From: Streptomyces sp. WAC08241
GTDB lineage: Bacteria; Actinomycetota; Actinomycetes; Streptomycetales; Streptomycetaceae
Direction: 5' to 3'
NCBI GenBank assembly: GCA_007858575.1
Contig: CP042279.1
Span: 3,038,001 to 3,102,000 of the forward strand
DNA length: 64,000 nt
The translations under genes and the position numbers were made by a program. The notes beneath the pieces are model-generated. The model searched no databases. It had not been told where the DNA came from and worked only from the letters and a program-made list of their open reading frames with translations. Below are positions 39,087 through 49,063 of the stretch, piece by piece; the stretch's first letter is position 1; each line of letters begins with the position of its first letter.

Positions 39087-40371
39087 ATGAAGAACACGCG
39101 GCTCGACATGGGGCGGCTGGCCGCCATGGACACCGCCCGGGCCGCCAGGCTGCTGCACCGCGTGCGCGAGGAGACCCTGGCGGGCCGGACCCCGCCCATC
39201 GCGCCCCGTCCGGTCATCGACGCCTCCTGGCAGCGGATGGCCCGGCTCGGTCTCGACCCCGACCGGGGCACCAGCAGCGTGCTGCTCCGCCGCGACGAGC
39301 TGGAGGAGCGGCGCAGGACCACGCTCCTCGCCGAGGTCATGCAGACCCTGACCCGCGGCCTCGCCGGCATCGCCGACGCCTCCCTCCAGATCATGGTGGT
39401 CACCGACGAGCACGGCCGGGTGCTGTGGCGGCAGGGGAACGCGGGGGTGATGCGGCGGGCGAACGGCATCTGTCTGGAGGAGGGCGCGGCCTGGACCGAG
39501 CGCACGACCGGGACCAACGCGGTCGGCACGGCGCTCGCCCTGGGCCGGGCGGTGCAGGTCCACTCCGCCGAGCACTACCTCCACACCCTGCACAACTGGA
39601 CCTGCGCCGCCGCGCCCGTGCGCGATCCGCGCGACCGGCGGCTCCTGGGGATCCTCGACGTGAGCGGCCCGGCGTCCACCTTCCATCCGGCGATGCTGGC
39701 CCTGGTCGACTCGGTGGCCCAGCTCGCCGAGGCCGAGATGCGCGAGCGGCACCGCCGGTCGGTCGAGCGGCTGCGGGCCGTCGCCGCGCCGATCCTGTGC
39801 CGGGTGGGCGGCCGGGCCGTCGTGGTGGACCCGTACGGCTGGACGGCGGCGGTGACCGGGCTCGCGCCGGTGGACCGCGTCCCGCTGCCGAAGTCCTTCC
39901 GCGCCGGACGGGTCCGGCTCCCCTCGCTCGGGGCGTGCGCGGTGGAGCGCTGCCGGGCGGCTGGCTGCTGCGGGTCGAGGAGGAGGCCGGGGCGCCGGAC
40001 GCGGAGGCGGCGCAGCGGGTGGTGCTCGACCTGAGCCGGCCGCGCCGCTGGACGGTGTCCGTCTCGGGTCCCGCGGGCGGCTGGCAGCAGGAGCTCAGCC
40101 CCGGCACGCCGAGCTGCTCTACCTCCTGGCGCTGCACCGGGACGGGCGGACGGCGGCGGAGCTGGCGGAGGACGTGTTCGGGGACCGGACGAGGACGGTG
40201 ACCGTACGGGCCGAGATGTCCCGGGTGCGCCGGACCCTCGCGGGGGTCCTGGCCCACCGCCCGTACCGCTTCCGCGAGGAGGTGACCGTGGAGGTCCTGC
40301 GCCCGGAGTCGCCGTCGGACCTGCTGCCCCACTCCACGGCACCGGCGGTACGGGCCGGGGCGGCGGGGTAG
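39087..40371 (+). CDS. GAF-domain transcriptional regulator
   Basis: About 429 residues. The N-terminal half is the AcoR-type sensory region: RPVIDASWQRMARLGLDPDR, the GAF domain LQIMVVTDEHGRVLWRQGNA, EGAAWTERTTGTNAVGTALA and AEHYLHTLHNWTCAAAPVRD, then GILDVSGPASTFHPAMLALV. There is no AAA+ sigma54-activator domain. Instead the C-terminus has ELLYLLALHRDGRTAAELAE and TVRAEMSRVRRTLAGVLAHR, a winged-helix domain. Such proteins sit beside aldehyde and acetoin genes in other Streptomyces, but no such gene is adjacent here. Frames change near 39957 and 40106. The start ATG 39087 follows GGGAGGG. The effector is unknown. Confidence 0.83.
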
Positions 40372-40524
40372 CCGGCGATACGGGCCGGGCTCCGGAGCCG
40401 GCGCCGGAAGGCCGGTCCCGCGCGGCGCCCGCCTCCTGTCCACCATGCGGACAACCGTCTCCCCGGGCCTCCCCTACCCTGGGCCGCCCTGGGCATCTCG
40501 CACCCCGCATGATGCGATGGCCCC

Positions 40525-41093
40525 ATGAGCATCACTCTCACCACCTGGTCCCTCGAACAGACCTCCCCGTCCGACCTGCGTCCCGCCACCCCGCCGGAGG
40601 GCGACGACGTGGTGGTCCGGCGCGCCGAGGTGCCGTCGGCGGAGTTCGGCCGCTTCCTCTACACCGCCGTCGGCGGCGACATCCGCTGGTCCGACCGCCT
40701 GTCCCTGACGTACGAGCAGTGGCAGGAGATCGTCGAGAAGCCGGGTGCCGAGATCTGGGTGGCGTACGACAGGGGACGCCGGCCGGGTACGTGGAGCTGG
40801 AGGCCCAGCCCGACGGCGTGGTGGAGATCGTCTACTTCGGCCTGATCCCGGCCTTCCGGGGCCGCCGGATCGGCGGGCACCTCCTGTCGTACGGGACGGC
40901 CCGCGCCTGGGACCTGGCCGGGCGCTGGCCCGGACGGGAGGCCACGAAGCGCGTCTGGCTGCACACCTGCTCGCTCGACGGCCCGCACGCCATGGCCAAC
41001 TACGAGCGGCGCGGCTTCCGGCTGTTCGACACCAAGGTGGAGCAGACCGAGGAGACCGGGACGCCTGGCCCGTGGCCCGGCGCGTACGCCTGA
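40525..41093 (+). CDS. GNAT family N-acetyltransferase
   Basis: About 189 residues with one G run short near 40773 (GGGG for GGGGG). The acetyl-CoA site is VEIVYFGLIPAFRGRRIGGH (strand beta4, then the R/Q-x2-G-x-G/A loop). It is followed by RVWLHTCSLDGPHAMANYER and RGFRLF, the C-terminal N-x-A-x-x-x-Y pattern of GNAT enzymes. The N-terminal part is SDRLSLTYEQWQEIVEKPGA. The substrate is unknown. The start ATG 40525 is close after the previous gene region. A hairpin terminator follows, before the sulfur operon. Confidence 0.87.
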
Positions 41094-41107
41094 GGGCGGT
41101 CGGCCGG

Positions 41108-41128
41108 CGGGGCCCCTTCCGGGCCCCG
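41108..41128 (+). terminator. Terminator hairpin after the GNAT gene
   Basis: CGGGGCCC-CTTCC-GGGCCCCG, a perfect 8-bp GC stem, 14 bases after the stop codon. It separates the GNAT gene from the cysteine operon. Confidence 0.7.
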
Positions 41129-41153
41129 TTCGCGTGACCCAGAACACACCATC

Positions 41154-41198
41154 TCGTCTTTCGAGACGACAATGTCCATATCCTGGACGATGCTGGAC
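41154..41198 (+). promoter_or_regulatory. Candidate operator/promoter region of the sulfur operon
   Basis: TCGTCT-TTCG-AGACGA (41154-41169) is a small palindrome. Just after it come GTCCA (41174), TGGAC (41184) and TGGAC (41194): half sites spaced 10 bases apart, one helical turn, the first two forming an inverted repeat with a TATCC centre. It lies 32-76 bases before the leader peptide. The regulator is not known. Confidence 0.5.
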
Positions 41199-41229
41199 TG
41201 GTTCCAAAGTCCCGTGACACGCTTCCGCC

Positions 41230-41313
41230 ATGTCTGGAACTGGAATTGCCTTGGTGAGTCGGCGGCACGTCGACCTCGGCCGCATGTCCAGCGCCATCTG
41301 TCCGGCGCGCTGA
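41230..41313 (+). CDS. Cysteine-operon leader peptide (27 aa)
   Basis: ATG 41230 opens a frame reading MSGTGIALVSRRHVDLGR then MSSAICPAR and TGA. This is the conserved Streptomyces leader type with the RRHVDLGRMSSAIC core found upstream of sulfur assimilation genes. It holds a single cysteine codon, TGT, the rarer of the two in this genome, four codons before the stop. Slow decoding at low Cys-tRNA would stall a ribosome there and change folding of the 135-base leader before cysI. The family is known; the attenuation mechanism here is inferred by analogy with mycobacterial cysteine uORFs. Confidence 0.85.
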   Translation: MSGTGIALVSRRHVDLGRMSSAICPAR

Positions 41314-41374
41314 GAGAACCAGCACCGCCGCGATCACTTTTCCACCCGACTCTGCCCCTCCTGCTGCGCACCGC

Positions 41375-41415
41375 CGCGCCACCCTCTGAACCGGGCGCGC
41401 GTGTGCAGGTCAGAG
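41375..41415 (+). promoter_or_regulatory. Alternative RNA stems between leader peptide and cysI
   Basis: CGCGCC (41375-41380) can pair with GGCGCG (41394-41399), while CTCTGA in that loop (41384-41389) can pair with TCAGAG (41410-41415). The interleaved stems would form a pseudoknot or compete, as expected for a translation-coupled switch before the cysI ribosome site. Confidence 0.4.
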
Positions 41416-41448
41416 CCGCCCTCTCGCAGTCCCGAAGGACGAAACGCC

Positions 41449-43142
41449 ATGGCCGCCACCCCGGAAAATTCCCACTCCCGCCGCCGCCCGCCGCAAGGCC
41501 GGGCGTCACCGTGGCGAGGGTCAGTGGGCCGTGGGCACTTCACCCCCTGAACGGCAATGAGCAGTTCAAGAAGGACGACGACGGTCTCAATGTGCGGACA
41601 CGCATTGAGACGGTCTACTCGAAGCGTGGATTCCACTCCATCGACCCCAACGACCTGCGCGGACGCATGCGCTGGTGGGGCCTCTACACCCAGCGCAAGC
41701 AGGGTCTGGACGGCACCAAGACGGGCGTTCTGGAGCCGGAGGAGCTGGACGACGAGTACTTCATGCTCCGGGTCCGCATCGACGGCGGCCGGCTGACCAC
41801 CGAACAACTGCGGGTCATCGGCGAGATCTCCGAGGAGTTCGCCCGGGGCACCGCCGACATCACGGACCGGCAGAACGTCCAGTACCACTGGATCCGCATC
41901 GAGGACGTCCCCGAGATCTGGAACCGCCTGGAGGCGGTCGGCCTGTCCACCACCGAGGCCTGCGGCGACACCCCGCGCGTCGTCCTCGGCTCCCCCGTCG
42001 CCGGCATCGCCGCCGACGAGATCATCGACGGCACGCCCGCCATCGACGAGATCTACCGCCGGATCGTCGGCAACAAGGACTTCTCCAACCTGCCCCGCAA
42101 GTTCAAGTCGGCGGTCTCCGGCTCGCCGCTGCTCGACGTGGCGCACGAGATCAACGACATCGCCTTCGTCGGCGTGCGCCACCCGGAGCACGGCCCCGGC
42201 TTCGACGTGTGGGTCGGCGGCGGGCTCTCCACCAACCCCAAGCTCGGCGTCCGCCTCGGCACCTGGGTCCCGCTCGACGAGGTGCCCGACGTGTACGAGG
42301 GCGTCATCTCGATCTTCCGCGACTACGGCTACCGCCGGCTGCGCAACCGCGCCCGCCTGAAGTTCCTCGTCGCCGACTGGGGCGCGGAGAAGTTCCGCCG
42401 GGTCCTGGAGGACGAGTACCTGAAGCGGAAGCTGACGGACGGTCCGGCCCCGAGGAGCCCGCGGGCGCTGGCGCGACCACGTCGGCGTGCACCGGCAGAA
42501 GGACGGCCGGTTCTACGTCGGCTTCGCGCCCCGCGTCGGCCGCGTCGACGGCGCCACCCTGACGAAGATCGCCGAGGTCGCCGAGGCGCACGGCTCCGGC
42601 CGGGTCCGCACCACCGCCGAGCAGAAGATGCTCGTCCTGGACGTCGAGGAGGAGCAGGTCGACTCGCTGGTCGCCGGCCTGGAGGCGCTCGACCTGCGGG
42701 TCACCCCTCGCCCTTCCGGCGCGGCACGATGGCCTGCACCGGCATCGAGTTCTGCAAGCTGGCGATCGTCGAGACGAAGGGCCGCGGCTCCTCGCTCATC
42801 GACGAACTGGAGCGCCGGATCCCGGAGTTCGACGAGCCGCTGACCATCAACATCAACGGCTGCCCGAACGCCTGCGCCCGCATCCAGGTCGCGGACATCG
42901 GCCTCAAGGGCCAGCTCGTCCTGGACGACGAGGGCAACCGCGTCGAGGGCTACCAGGTGCACCTGGGCGGCGCGCTCGGCCTGGAGGCCGGCTTCGGCCG
43001 CAAGGTCCGCGGCCTCAAGGTCACCGCGGCCGAGCTCCCCGACTACGTGGAGCGGGTCCTCAAGCGCTTCCAGACGGAGCGCGAGACCGGCGAGCGCTTC
43101 GCGACCTGGGCGTCCCGCGCGTCCGAGGAGGCGCTGTCATGA
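41449..43142 (+). CDS. cysI: Ferredoxin-type sulfite reductase
   Basis: About 565 residues with two sulfite/nitrite reductase repeats. First repeat: DDEYFMLRVRIDGGRLTTEQ, TADITDRQNVQYHWIRIEDV and STTEACGDTPRVVLGSPVAG. Second: HRQKDGRFYVGFAPRVGRVD. The siroheme/4Fe-4S cysteines appear as C-x5-C in CTGIEFCKLA and C-x3-C in NGCPNACARIQVADIG, so it is catalytically complete. It reduces sulfite to sulfide with six electrons from ferredoxin. Frames change near 41480-41545, 42455 and 42715. The start ATG 41449 follows AAGGACG. The stop overlaps the ATG of the next gene. It is the first enzyme gene after the leader peptide. Confidence 0.95.
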
Positions 43143-43318
43143 GCGAGCGTGCCGCGCCCTTCTTCTGCCCCTACTGCGGCGACGAGGACCTGCGTCCCAA
43201 CGAGCGGGGTCACGGCGCCTGGGAATGCGCCGCGTGCAGCCGGGCCTTCCAGTTGAAGTTCCTGGGGCTGCTCGCCCCGGCGACTTCGGACAACACCTCT
43301 GGAGGGGACGACATATGA
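43139..43318 (+). CDS. Small zinc-ribbon protein of the cys operon (59 aa)
   Basis: An intact frame overlapping cysI by 4 bases (ATGA) and cysH by 4 bases (ATATGA arrangement). Two C-x2-C knuckles, CPYCG and CAAC, about 17 residues apart, form a zinc ribbon: FFCPYCGDEDLRPNERGHGA and WECAACSRAFQLKFLGL. The overlap on both sides indicates tight translational coupling and a role tied to sulfite or APS reduction, for example assembly or electron transfer. It is conserved at this position in Streptomyces but without assigned function. The C-terminal 15 residues are low complexity. Confidence 0.85.
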   Translation: MSERAAPFFCPYCGDEDLRPNERGHGAWECAACSRAFQLKFLGLLAPATSDNTSGGDDI

Positions 43319-44020
43319 CGATCGCCCAGGACGTCACCGCGGCCGACCTCAAGGCACTCGCCGAGCGGGCCGGCCGCGAGCTGGAGGACGCCTCCGCCAC
43401 GGAGATCCTCCGGTGGGCCGTCGACACCTTCGGCGAGCGCTTCTGCGTCACCTCCTCCATGGAGGACGCGGTCGTCGCCCACCTCGCCTCCCGGGTCCGC
43501 CCCGGCGTGGACGTCGTCTTCCTCGACACGGGCTACCACTTCGAGGAGACCATCGGCACCCGCGACGCCGTGGACGCCGTCATGGACGTCAACGTCATCA
43601 CCCTGACCCCGCGTCAGTCCGTGGCCGAGCAGGACGCCGAGTACGGTCCGAGGCTGCACGACCGCGACCCCGACCGGTGCTGCGCGCTGCGCAAGGTCGC
43701 CCCCTCGAAGAGGGGCTGACCGCGTACCGCGCGTGGGCCACCGGCCTGCGCCGCGACGAGTCCCCGACCCGGGCGAACACCCCGGTCGTCGGCTGGGACG
43801 AGAAGCGCCGCAAGGTCAAGGTCTCGCCCATCGCCCGCTGGACGCAGGACGACGTCGACGCGTACGTGACGGAGCACGGCGTCCTCACCAACCCGCTCCT
43901 CATGGACGGGTACGCCTCCGTCGGCTGCGCCCCTGCACCCGCCGCGTCCTGGAGGGCGAGGACGCCCGCGCCGGACGCTGGGCGGGCCGCGCCAAGACCG
44001 AGTGCGGGCTGCACGGCTGA
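43315..44020 (+). CDS. cysH: Adenylylsulfate (APS) reductase
   Basis: About 236 residues. The nucleotide-binding part is [20 protein letters not shown] (PP-loop TSSMEDAV) and [20 protein letters not shown]. Four cluster cysteines, CC in [13 protein letters not shown] and C-x2-C in SVGCAPCTRRV, mark the 4Fe-4S APS-reducing type, not the PAPS type. The catalytic cysteine is in the C-terminal TECGLHG. Two C runs are short, near 43700 (in KVAPLEEG) and 43930 (between the C-x2-C cysteines); both restore family sequence. The start ATG 43315 follows GGAGGGG. It turns APS from CysDN into sulfite and AMP. Confidence 0.93.
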
Positions 44021-44065
44021 TGACCACGACCCCCACCCCCTTCAGAGACCTCCCGGGAGAACCAC

Positions 44066-44599
44066 GTGACCGGTGCCACCATCTGGCTCACCGGCCTGCC
44101 GAGCGCCGGCAAGACCACGATCGCGTACGAGCTGGCCGGGCGACTGCGCGACGAGGGCCACCGCGTCGAGGTCCTCGACGGCGACGAGATCCGCGCGTTC
44201 CTCTCGGCGGGCCTCGGCTTCACCCGCGAGGACCGGCACACCAACGTGCAGCGGATCGGCTTCGTCGCCGAGCTGCTCGCCTCGCACGGCGTGAAGGTCC
44301 TGGTGCCGGTCATCGCCCCGTACGCCGACAGCCGCGAGGCCGTCCGCAAGCGCCACCACGCCGAGGGCACCGCCTTCGTCGAGGTGCACGTGGCCACCCC
44401 CGTCGAGGTCTGCTCCGTCCGTGACGTGAAGGGCCTGTACGCCAAGCAGGCGGCGGGCGAGATCAGCGGGCTCACCGGGGTCGACGACCCCTACGAGGCC
44501 CCCGAGGCGCCCGACCTGCGGATCGAGTCCCAGGACCAGACTGTGCGGGAGTCCGCGGCGCTGCTCCACGCGCTGCTCACCGAGAAGGGCCTGCTGTGA
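44066..44599 (+). CDS. cysC: Adenylylsulfate (APS) kinase
   Basis: An intact 177-residue frame starting at GTG 44066 behind GGGAGA. Walker A is TGLPSAGKTTIAYELAGRLR. VEVLDGDEIRAFLSAGLGFT and REDRHTNVQRIGFVAELLAS bind APS. RDVKGLYAKQAAGEISGLTG and VDDPYEAP are the C-terminal signature. It phosphorylates APS to PAPS. Since CysH here is an APS reductase, PAPS is not needed for assimilation and probably serves sulfotransferases. The stop overlaps the GTG start of cysD. Confidence 0.95.
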   Translation: MTGATIWLTGLPSAGKTTIAYELAGRLRDEGHRVEVLDGDEIRAFLSAGLGFTREDRHTNVQRIGFVAELLASHGVKVLVPVIAPYADSREAVRKRHHAEGTAFVEVHVATPVEVCSVRDVKGLYAKQAAGEISGLTGVDDPYEAPEAPDLRIESQDQTVRESAALLHALLTEKGLL

Positions 44600-45524
44600 C
44601 CACTGTCGCCCACGTCCACACGACCGACGGCTCGTTCGCGCTGTCGCACCTGGACTCCCTGGAGTCCGAGGCGGTACATCTTCCGCGAGGTGGCGGGGAG
44701 TTCGAGCGGCCGGTGATCCTGTTCTCCGGCGGCAAGGACTCCATCGTCATGCTGCACCTGGCCCTGAAGGCGTTCGCGCCCGCGCCGGTGCCGTTCACGC
44801 TGCTCCACGTCGACACCGGGCACAACTTCCCCGAGGTCATCGAGTACCGCGACCGCACGGTCGAGCGGCACGGGCTGCGGCTGCACGTGGCCTCCGTGCA
44901 GGAGTACATCGACGCCGGAAGCTCCGCGAGCGCCCCGACGGCACCCGCAACCCGCTCCAGACCGTGCCGCTGACCGAGGCCATCCAGGAGCACCGGTTCG
45001 ACGCCGTCTTCGGCGGCGGACGGCGCGACGAGGAGAAGGCCCGCGCCAAGGAGCGCGTCTTCTCCCTGCGCGACGAGTTCTCGCAGTGGGACCCGCGCCG
45101 CCAGCGCCCGGAGCTGTGGCAGCTCTACAACGGCCGGCACGCCCCCGGCGAGCACGTGCGCGTCTTCCCGCTCTCCAACTGGACCGAGCTGGACGTGTGG
45201 CAGTACATCCAGCGCGAGGGGATCGAGCTGCCGGAGATCTACTTCGCGCACGAGCGCGAGGTGTTCGCCCGCAACGGCATGTGGCTGACGGCGGGCGAGT
45301 GGGGCGGCCCGAAGGAGACCGAGACGGTCGAGACCCGGCTGATCCGCTACCGCACGGTCGGGGACATGTCCTGCACCGGTGCCGTGGACTCCGACGCCAC
45401 CACGCTCGACGCGGTGATCGCCGAGATCGCCGCCTCCCGGCTCACCGAGCGGGGCGCCACCCGGGCCGACGACAAGCTGTCCGAGGCCGCGATGGAAGAC
45501 CGCAAGCGCGAAGGGTACTTCTAA
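44596..45524 (+). CDS. cysD: Sulfate adenylyltransferase, small subunit
   Basis: About 309 residues. The PP-loop is [60 protein letters not shown] and [20 protein letters not shown] are family landmarks, and the C-terminus is EDRKREGYF. With CysN it makes APS from ATP and sulfate. There is one frame change near 44925. Near 44672 the expected VHIFREVAGEF reads [10 protein letters not shown], one residue short, which fits three missing bases that cancel out. GTG 44596 overlaps the cysC stop, and the TAA overlaps the cysN ATG (TAATG). Confidence 0.95.
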
Positions 45525-46865
45525 TGAGCACGTCCACCGAGCAGCCGGCCGACCTGTCGGCGGCCACCACCCTGTTGCGCTTCGCGACCGCCGGTTCCGT
45601 CGACGACGGCAAGTCCACCCTGGTGGGCCGGCTCCTGCACGACTCCAAGTCGGTCCTCGCCGACCAGTTGGAGGCCGTGGAGCACGCCTCGCGCTCCCGC
45701 GGCCAGGAGGCGCCCGACCTGGCGCTGCTCACCGACGGCCTGCGGGCCGAGCGCGAGCAGGGCATCACCATCGACGTGGCCTACCGCTACTTCGCCACGG
45801 CCCGGCGCCGGTTCATCCTGGCCGACACCCCCGGGCACGTGCAGTACACCCGAACATGGTCACCGGCGCCTCCACCGCCGAGCTGGCCGTGGTCCTGGTC
45901 GACGCGCGCAACGGCGTCGTCGAGCAGACCCGCCGGCACGCCGCCGTCGCTGCCCTGCTCCGCGTCCCGCACGTGGTCCTGGCCGTGAACAAGATGGACC
46001 TCGTCGACTACGCCGAGCCCGTCTTCGCCGCCATCGCCGAGGAGTTCACCACGTACGCCAAGGAGCTGGGCGTCCCGGAGATCACGGCGATCCCGATCTC
46101 GGCGCTCGCCGGCGACAACGTCGTGGAGCCGTCGGCGAACATGGACTGGTACGGCGGCCCCACCGTCCTGGAGCACCTGGAGACCGTCCCGGTCAGCCAC
46201 GACCTGACGGCCTGCCACGCCCGGTTCCCCGTGCAGTACGTGATCCGCCCGCAGACCGCCGAGCACCCCGACTACCGGGGCTACGCCGGTCAGATCGCCG
46301 CCGGCGCCTTCCGGTCGGCGAGGAGGTCACCGTACTGCCGTCCGGGAAGACCTCCACGATCACGGCGATCGACGCGCTCGGCGAGGCCGTCGACATCGCG
46401 TGGGCGCCGCAGTCGGTGACGATCCGGCTCGCGGACGACATCGACATCTCGCGCGGCGACCTGCTCGCCCCGACCGGTGACGCCCCGGCCACCAGCCAGG
46501 ACGTCGAGGCGACCGTCTGCCACGTGGCGGACCGGCCGCTCGCGGTCGGCCAGCGGGTCCTGCTCAAGCACACCACCCGTACGGTCAAGGCGATCGTCAA
46601 GGACATCCCCTCGCGGCTGACCCTGGACGACCTCTCCCAGCACCCGGCTCCGGGGCAGTTGGTCGCCAACGACATCGGCCGGGTCGTGGTCCGCACCGCC
46701 GAGCTGCTCGCGCTCGACGCGTACGCGGACTCCCGCCGCACCGGTTCGTTCCTGCTGATCGACCCGGCGGACGGCACCACGCTCGCGGCCGGCATGGCGG
46801 GCGAGTCCTTCGCCACCGCCAAGGCCGTCGCGGCGACCGAGGACGAGGAAGGATGGGACTTCTAG
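45524..46865 (+). CDS. cysN: Sulfate adenylyltransferase, GTPase subunit
   Basis: About 447 residues of the EF-Tu-like GTPase type. G1 is [21 protein letters not shown]2 is [15 protein letters not shown]3 is [13 protein letters not shown]4 is [12 protein letters not shown] and G5 is around [10 protein letters not shown]. Two C-terminal beta-barrels follow, with [23 protein letters not shown] hydrolysis drives APS formation by CysD. Frames change near 45853 and 46317. There is no fused CysC domain, in agreement with the separate cysC gene. It starts one base inside the cysD stop. Confidence 0.95.
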
Positions 46866-47073
46866 ACATGCTCTCCGACATCTACTCGACCTTCGCGAAG
46901 GAGGGGGCCGCGTCGGCAGCGGCACCCTCGGCAGCGGCCAGGGAGGGTGGCGCGATGTGCGCGATGACGTACGCGCACCGCTTGCGCGCCCACACCCCCA
47001 CGAGCCGTACCCGTCCCCGTCCCACCGCCGAAGACGTGCGTCATGAGACCACGTGCCGAGAGGAAAGCCTCGC
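46866..47073. other. Gap between cysN and ssuA
   Basis: About 200 bases. One plus-strand frame can be read from 46868 (MLSDIYSTFAKEGAASAAAP), but it runs into ssuA out of frame and has weak codon bias, so it is not called. No terminator hairpin is obvious, so read-through from cysN into ssuABC is plausible. Confidence 0.4.
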
Positions 47074-48213
47074 GTGTCTGCCACCGGAAACTCCCGCACC
47101 ACCCGTAAGTCGCTGCGCGGCGGCATCGCCGCAGCCGCCGCCCTGCCCCTGCTGATCGGCGCGCTCGCCTCCTGCGGCTACGGCTCCGACGCGAAGAAGG
47201 ACGAGTCCTCCGACAAGAAGGCTCCGGTCGCGGCCGACGCGAAGAAGCTCTCCGCCTCCGAGGTGCGGCTCGGCTACTTCCCGAACCTGACGCACGCCAC
47301 CGCGCTGATCGGCGTCCAGGACGGCCTGATCCAGAAGGAGCTGGGCGGCACCGCCCTGAAGCCCCAGACCTTCAACGCCGGCCCGTCCGAGATCGAGGCG
47401 CTCAACGGCGGCTCCCTCGACATCGGCTTCATCGGCCCCTCGCCCTCCATCAACGCCTACGTCAAGTCCAAGGGCAAGAACCTGCGGATCATCTCCGGCT
47501 CTGCCTCCGGCGGCGTGAAGCTGGTCGTGAACCCGGACAGGATCAAGACCCTGGACGACCTCAAGGGCAAGAGGATCGCCACCCCGCAGAAGGGCAACAC
47601 GCAGGACGTCGCGCTCCTCAACTGGATCGCCGAGAAGGGCTGGAAGGTCGACCCCGAGTCCGGCAAGGGCGACGTCTCGGTCGTCCGCACGGACAACAAG
47701 GTCACCCCGGACGCCTTCAAGTCCGGCTCGATCGACGGCGCCTGGGTGCCCGAGCCGACCGCGTCCAAGCTGGTCGCCGAGGGCGGATCCGTCCTCCTCG
47801 ACGAGACCACCCTGTGGCCCGACAAGAAGTTCGTGATCACGAACGTCATCGTGTCGCAGAAGTTCCTCACGGAGCACCCGGACGTCGTCGAGGCCGTGCT
47901 CAAGGGGACGGTGAAGACCAACGAGTGGATCAACGCCAACCCGGACAAGGCCAAGGAGTCGGCCAACGCGGCGCTGAAGAGCCTCAGCGGCAAGGCCCTG
48001 GCCGCCAAGGTCATCGACCCGGCGTGGCCCAGCATCGCGATCACCGACGACCCGCTGGCCGCGACGCTGAAGACCCAGTCCGAATGGGCGGTCAAGGCGC
48101 AGCTCATCAAGCAGCCCGACCTGGCCGGCATCTACGACCTGACGCTCCTCAACAAGGTGCTGAAGGCCGCCGGCAAGCCCGAGGTCTCCGACGCCGGTCT
48201 CGGCGTCAAGTAA
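47074..48213 (+). CDS. ssuA: Sulfonate ABC transporter, substrate-binding lipoprotein
   Basis: An intact frame of 379 residues. A lipoprotein signal peptide ([20 protein letters not shown]) has the lipobox LASC with the lipidated Cys near residue 34. The mature protein has the NMT1/SsuA fold: [40 protein letters not shown] and [20 protein letters not shown]. It is predicted to bind alkanesulfonates or a related sulfur source outside the membrane. Nitrate or taurine are family alternatives, but the cys context favours sulfonates. The start GTG 47074 follows GAGAGGAAAG. Codon use is richer in lysine (AAG) than that of its neighbours, as usual for secreted binding proteins. Confidence 0.9.
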   Translation: MSATGNSRTTRKSLRGGIAAAAALPLLIGALASCGYGSDAKKDESSDKKAPVAADAKKLSASEVRLGYFPNLTHATALIGVQDGLIQKELGGTALKPQTFNAGPSEIEALNGGSLDIGFIGPSPSINAYVKSKGKNLRIISGSASGGVKLVVNPDRIKTLDDLKGKRIATPQKGNTQDVALLNWIAEKGWKVDPESGKGDVSVVRTDNKVTPDAFKSGSIDGAWVPEPTASKLVAEGGSVLLDETTLWPDKKFVITNVIVSQKFLTEHPDVVEAVLKGTVKTNEWINANPDKAKESANAALKSLSGKALAAKVIDPAWPSIAITDDPLAATLKTQSEWAVKAQLIKQPDLAGIYDLTLLNKVLKAAGKPEVSDAGLGVK

Positions 48214-48250
48214 CCGCCGGCGAACCCACGAACCCCAGGAGGTGACGACC

Positions 48251-49063
48251 ATGGCCACGACGCTCGCCAAGGCGGCCGAGGGCACGGCGGCGGAGCGGAC
48301 GCACGCCGCCCGGATCGAGCACGTCTCGAAGTCCTTCTCCGGCCCGGCCGGTACCCAGCTCGTCCTGGACGACGTCAGCCTCGACGTCGCGCCCGGCGAG
48401 TTCGTCACCATCCTGGGGGCCTCGGGGTGCGGCAAGTCCACCCTGCTCAACCTGGTCGCGGGCTCGACCGGCCGACCCAGGGGTCCATCGCGACCCCGGG
48501 CGGCCGGCCGGCCCTGATGTTCCAGGAGCACGCCCTTCCCGTGGCTGACCGCGGGCAAGAACATCGAACTGGCCCTGCGGCTGCGCGGGTGCCCTGGCCG
48601 AGCGCCGGCCGGAGGCCGAGCGGCTGCTCGAACTCGTCCGGCTCGGCGGCGCGTACGGCAAGCGGGTGCACGAGCTGTCCGGCGGCATGCGGCAGCGGGT
48701 GGCCTCGCCCGGGCGCTGGCCCAGGACAGCCGACTGCTCCTGATGGACGAGCCGTTCGCGGCCCTCGACGCCATCACGCGTGACGTGCTGCACGGCGAGC
48801 TCACCCGCATCTGGGAAGCCGCGAACACCAGCGGCTCCGCCACGGGGAACCTGTCCGTCCTCTTCGTCACCCACAACGTGCGCGAGGCCGTGCGCCTCGC
48901 CCAGCGCGTGGTCCTGCTCTCCTCCCGGCCCGGCCGGGTGGCCAAGGAGTGGACCGTGGACATCCCGCAGCCGCGCCGCATCGAGGACGCGAACGTGGCC
49001 GAGCTGTCCGTCGAGATCACTGAACACCTGCGTGGGGAGATCCGCCGCCATGGCCAGCACTGA
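48251..49063 (+). CDS. ssuB: Sulfonate ABC transporter, ATP-binding protein
   Basis: About 270 residues. Walker A is [20 protein letters not shown], the signature is [12 protein letters not shown], Walker B is [18 protein letters not shown] and the switch histidine is in [37 protein letters not shown] is the Q-loop neighbour. At least four frame changes lie between 48475 and 48720. The start ATG 48251 follows AGGAGG at seven bases. The last 14 bases overlap ssuC. Without its own methyl- or metal-binding tail it is a plain importer ATPase, energising SsuC. Confidence 0.92.

Noticed and set aside
37028..40201. A 1057-codon open frame on the plus strand
   Set aside because: It is a chain of shadow frames and gene pieces across the AidB-like gene, the repeat block and the GAF regulator. 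Only parts match families, and the middle is arginine/glycine low complexity typical of wrong frames in 73% GC DNA.
43139..43318. RiPP precursor peptide
   Set aside because: The two C-x2-C knuckles and operon position fit a zinc ribbon. There is no leader/core split and no maturation enzyme nearby.
46868..47155. Small gene between cysN and ssuA
   Set aside because: The frame runs into ssuA in the wrong frame, has no ribosome site of its own and weak codon bias.
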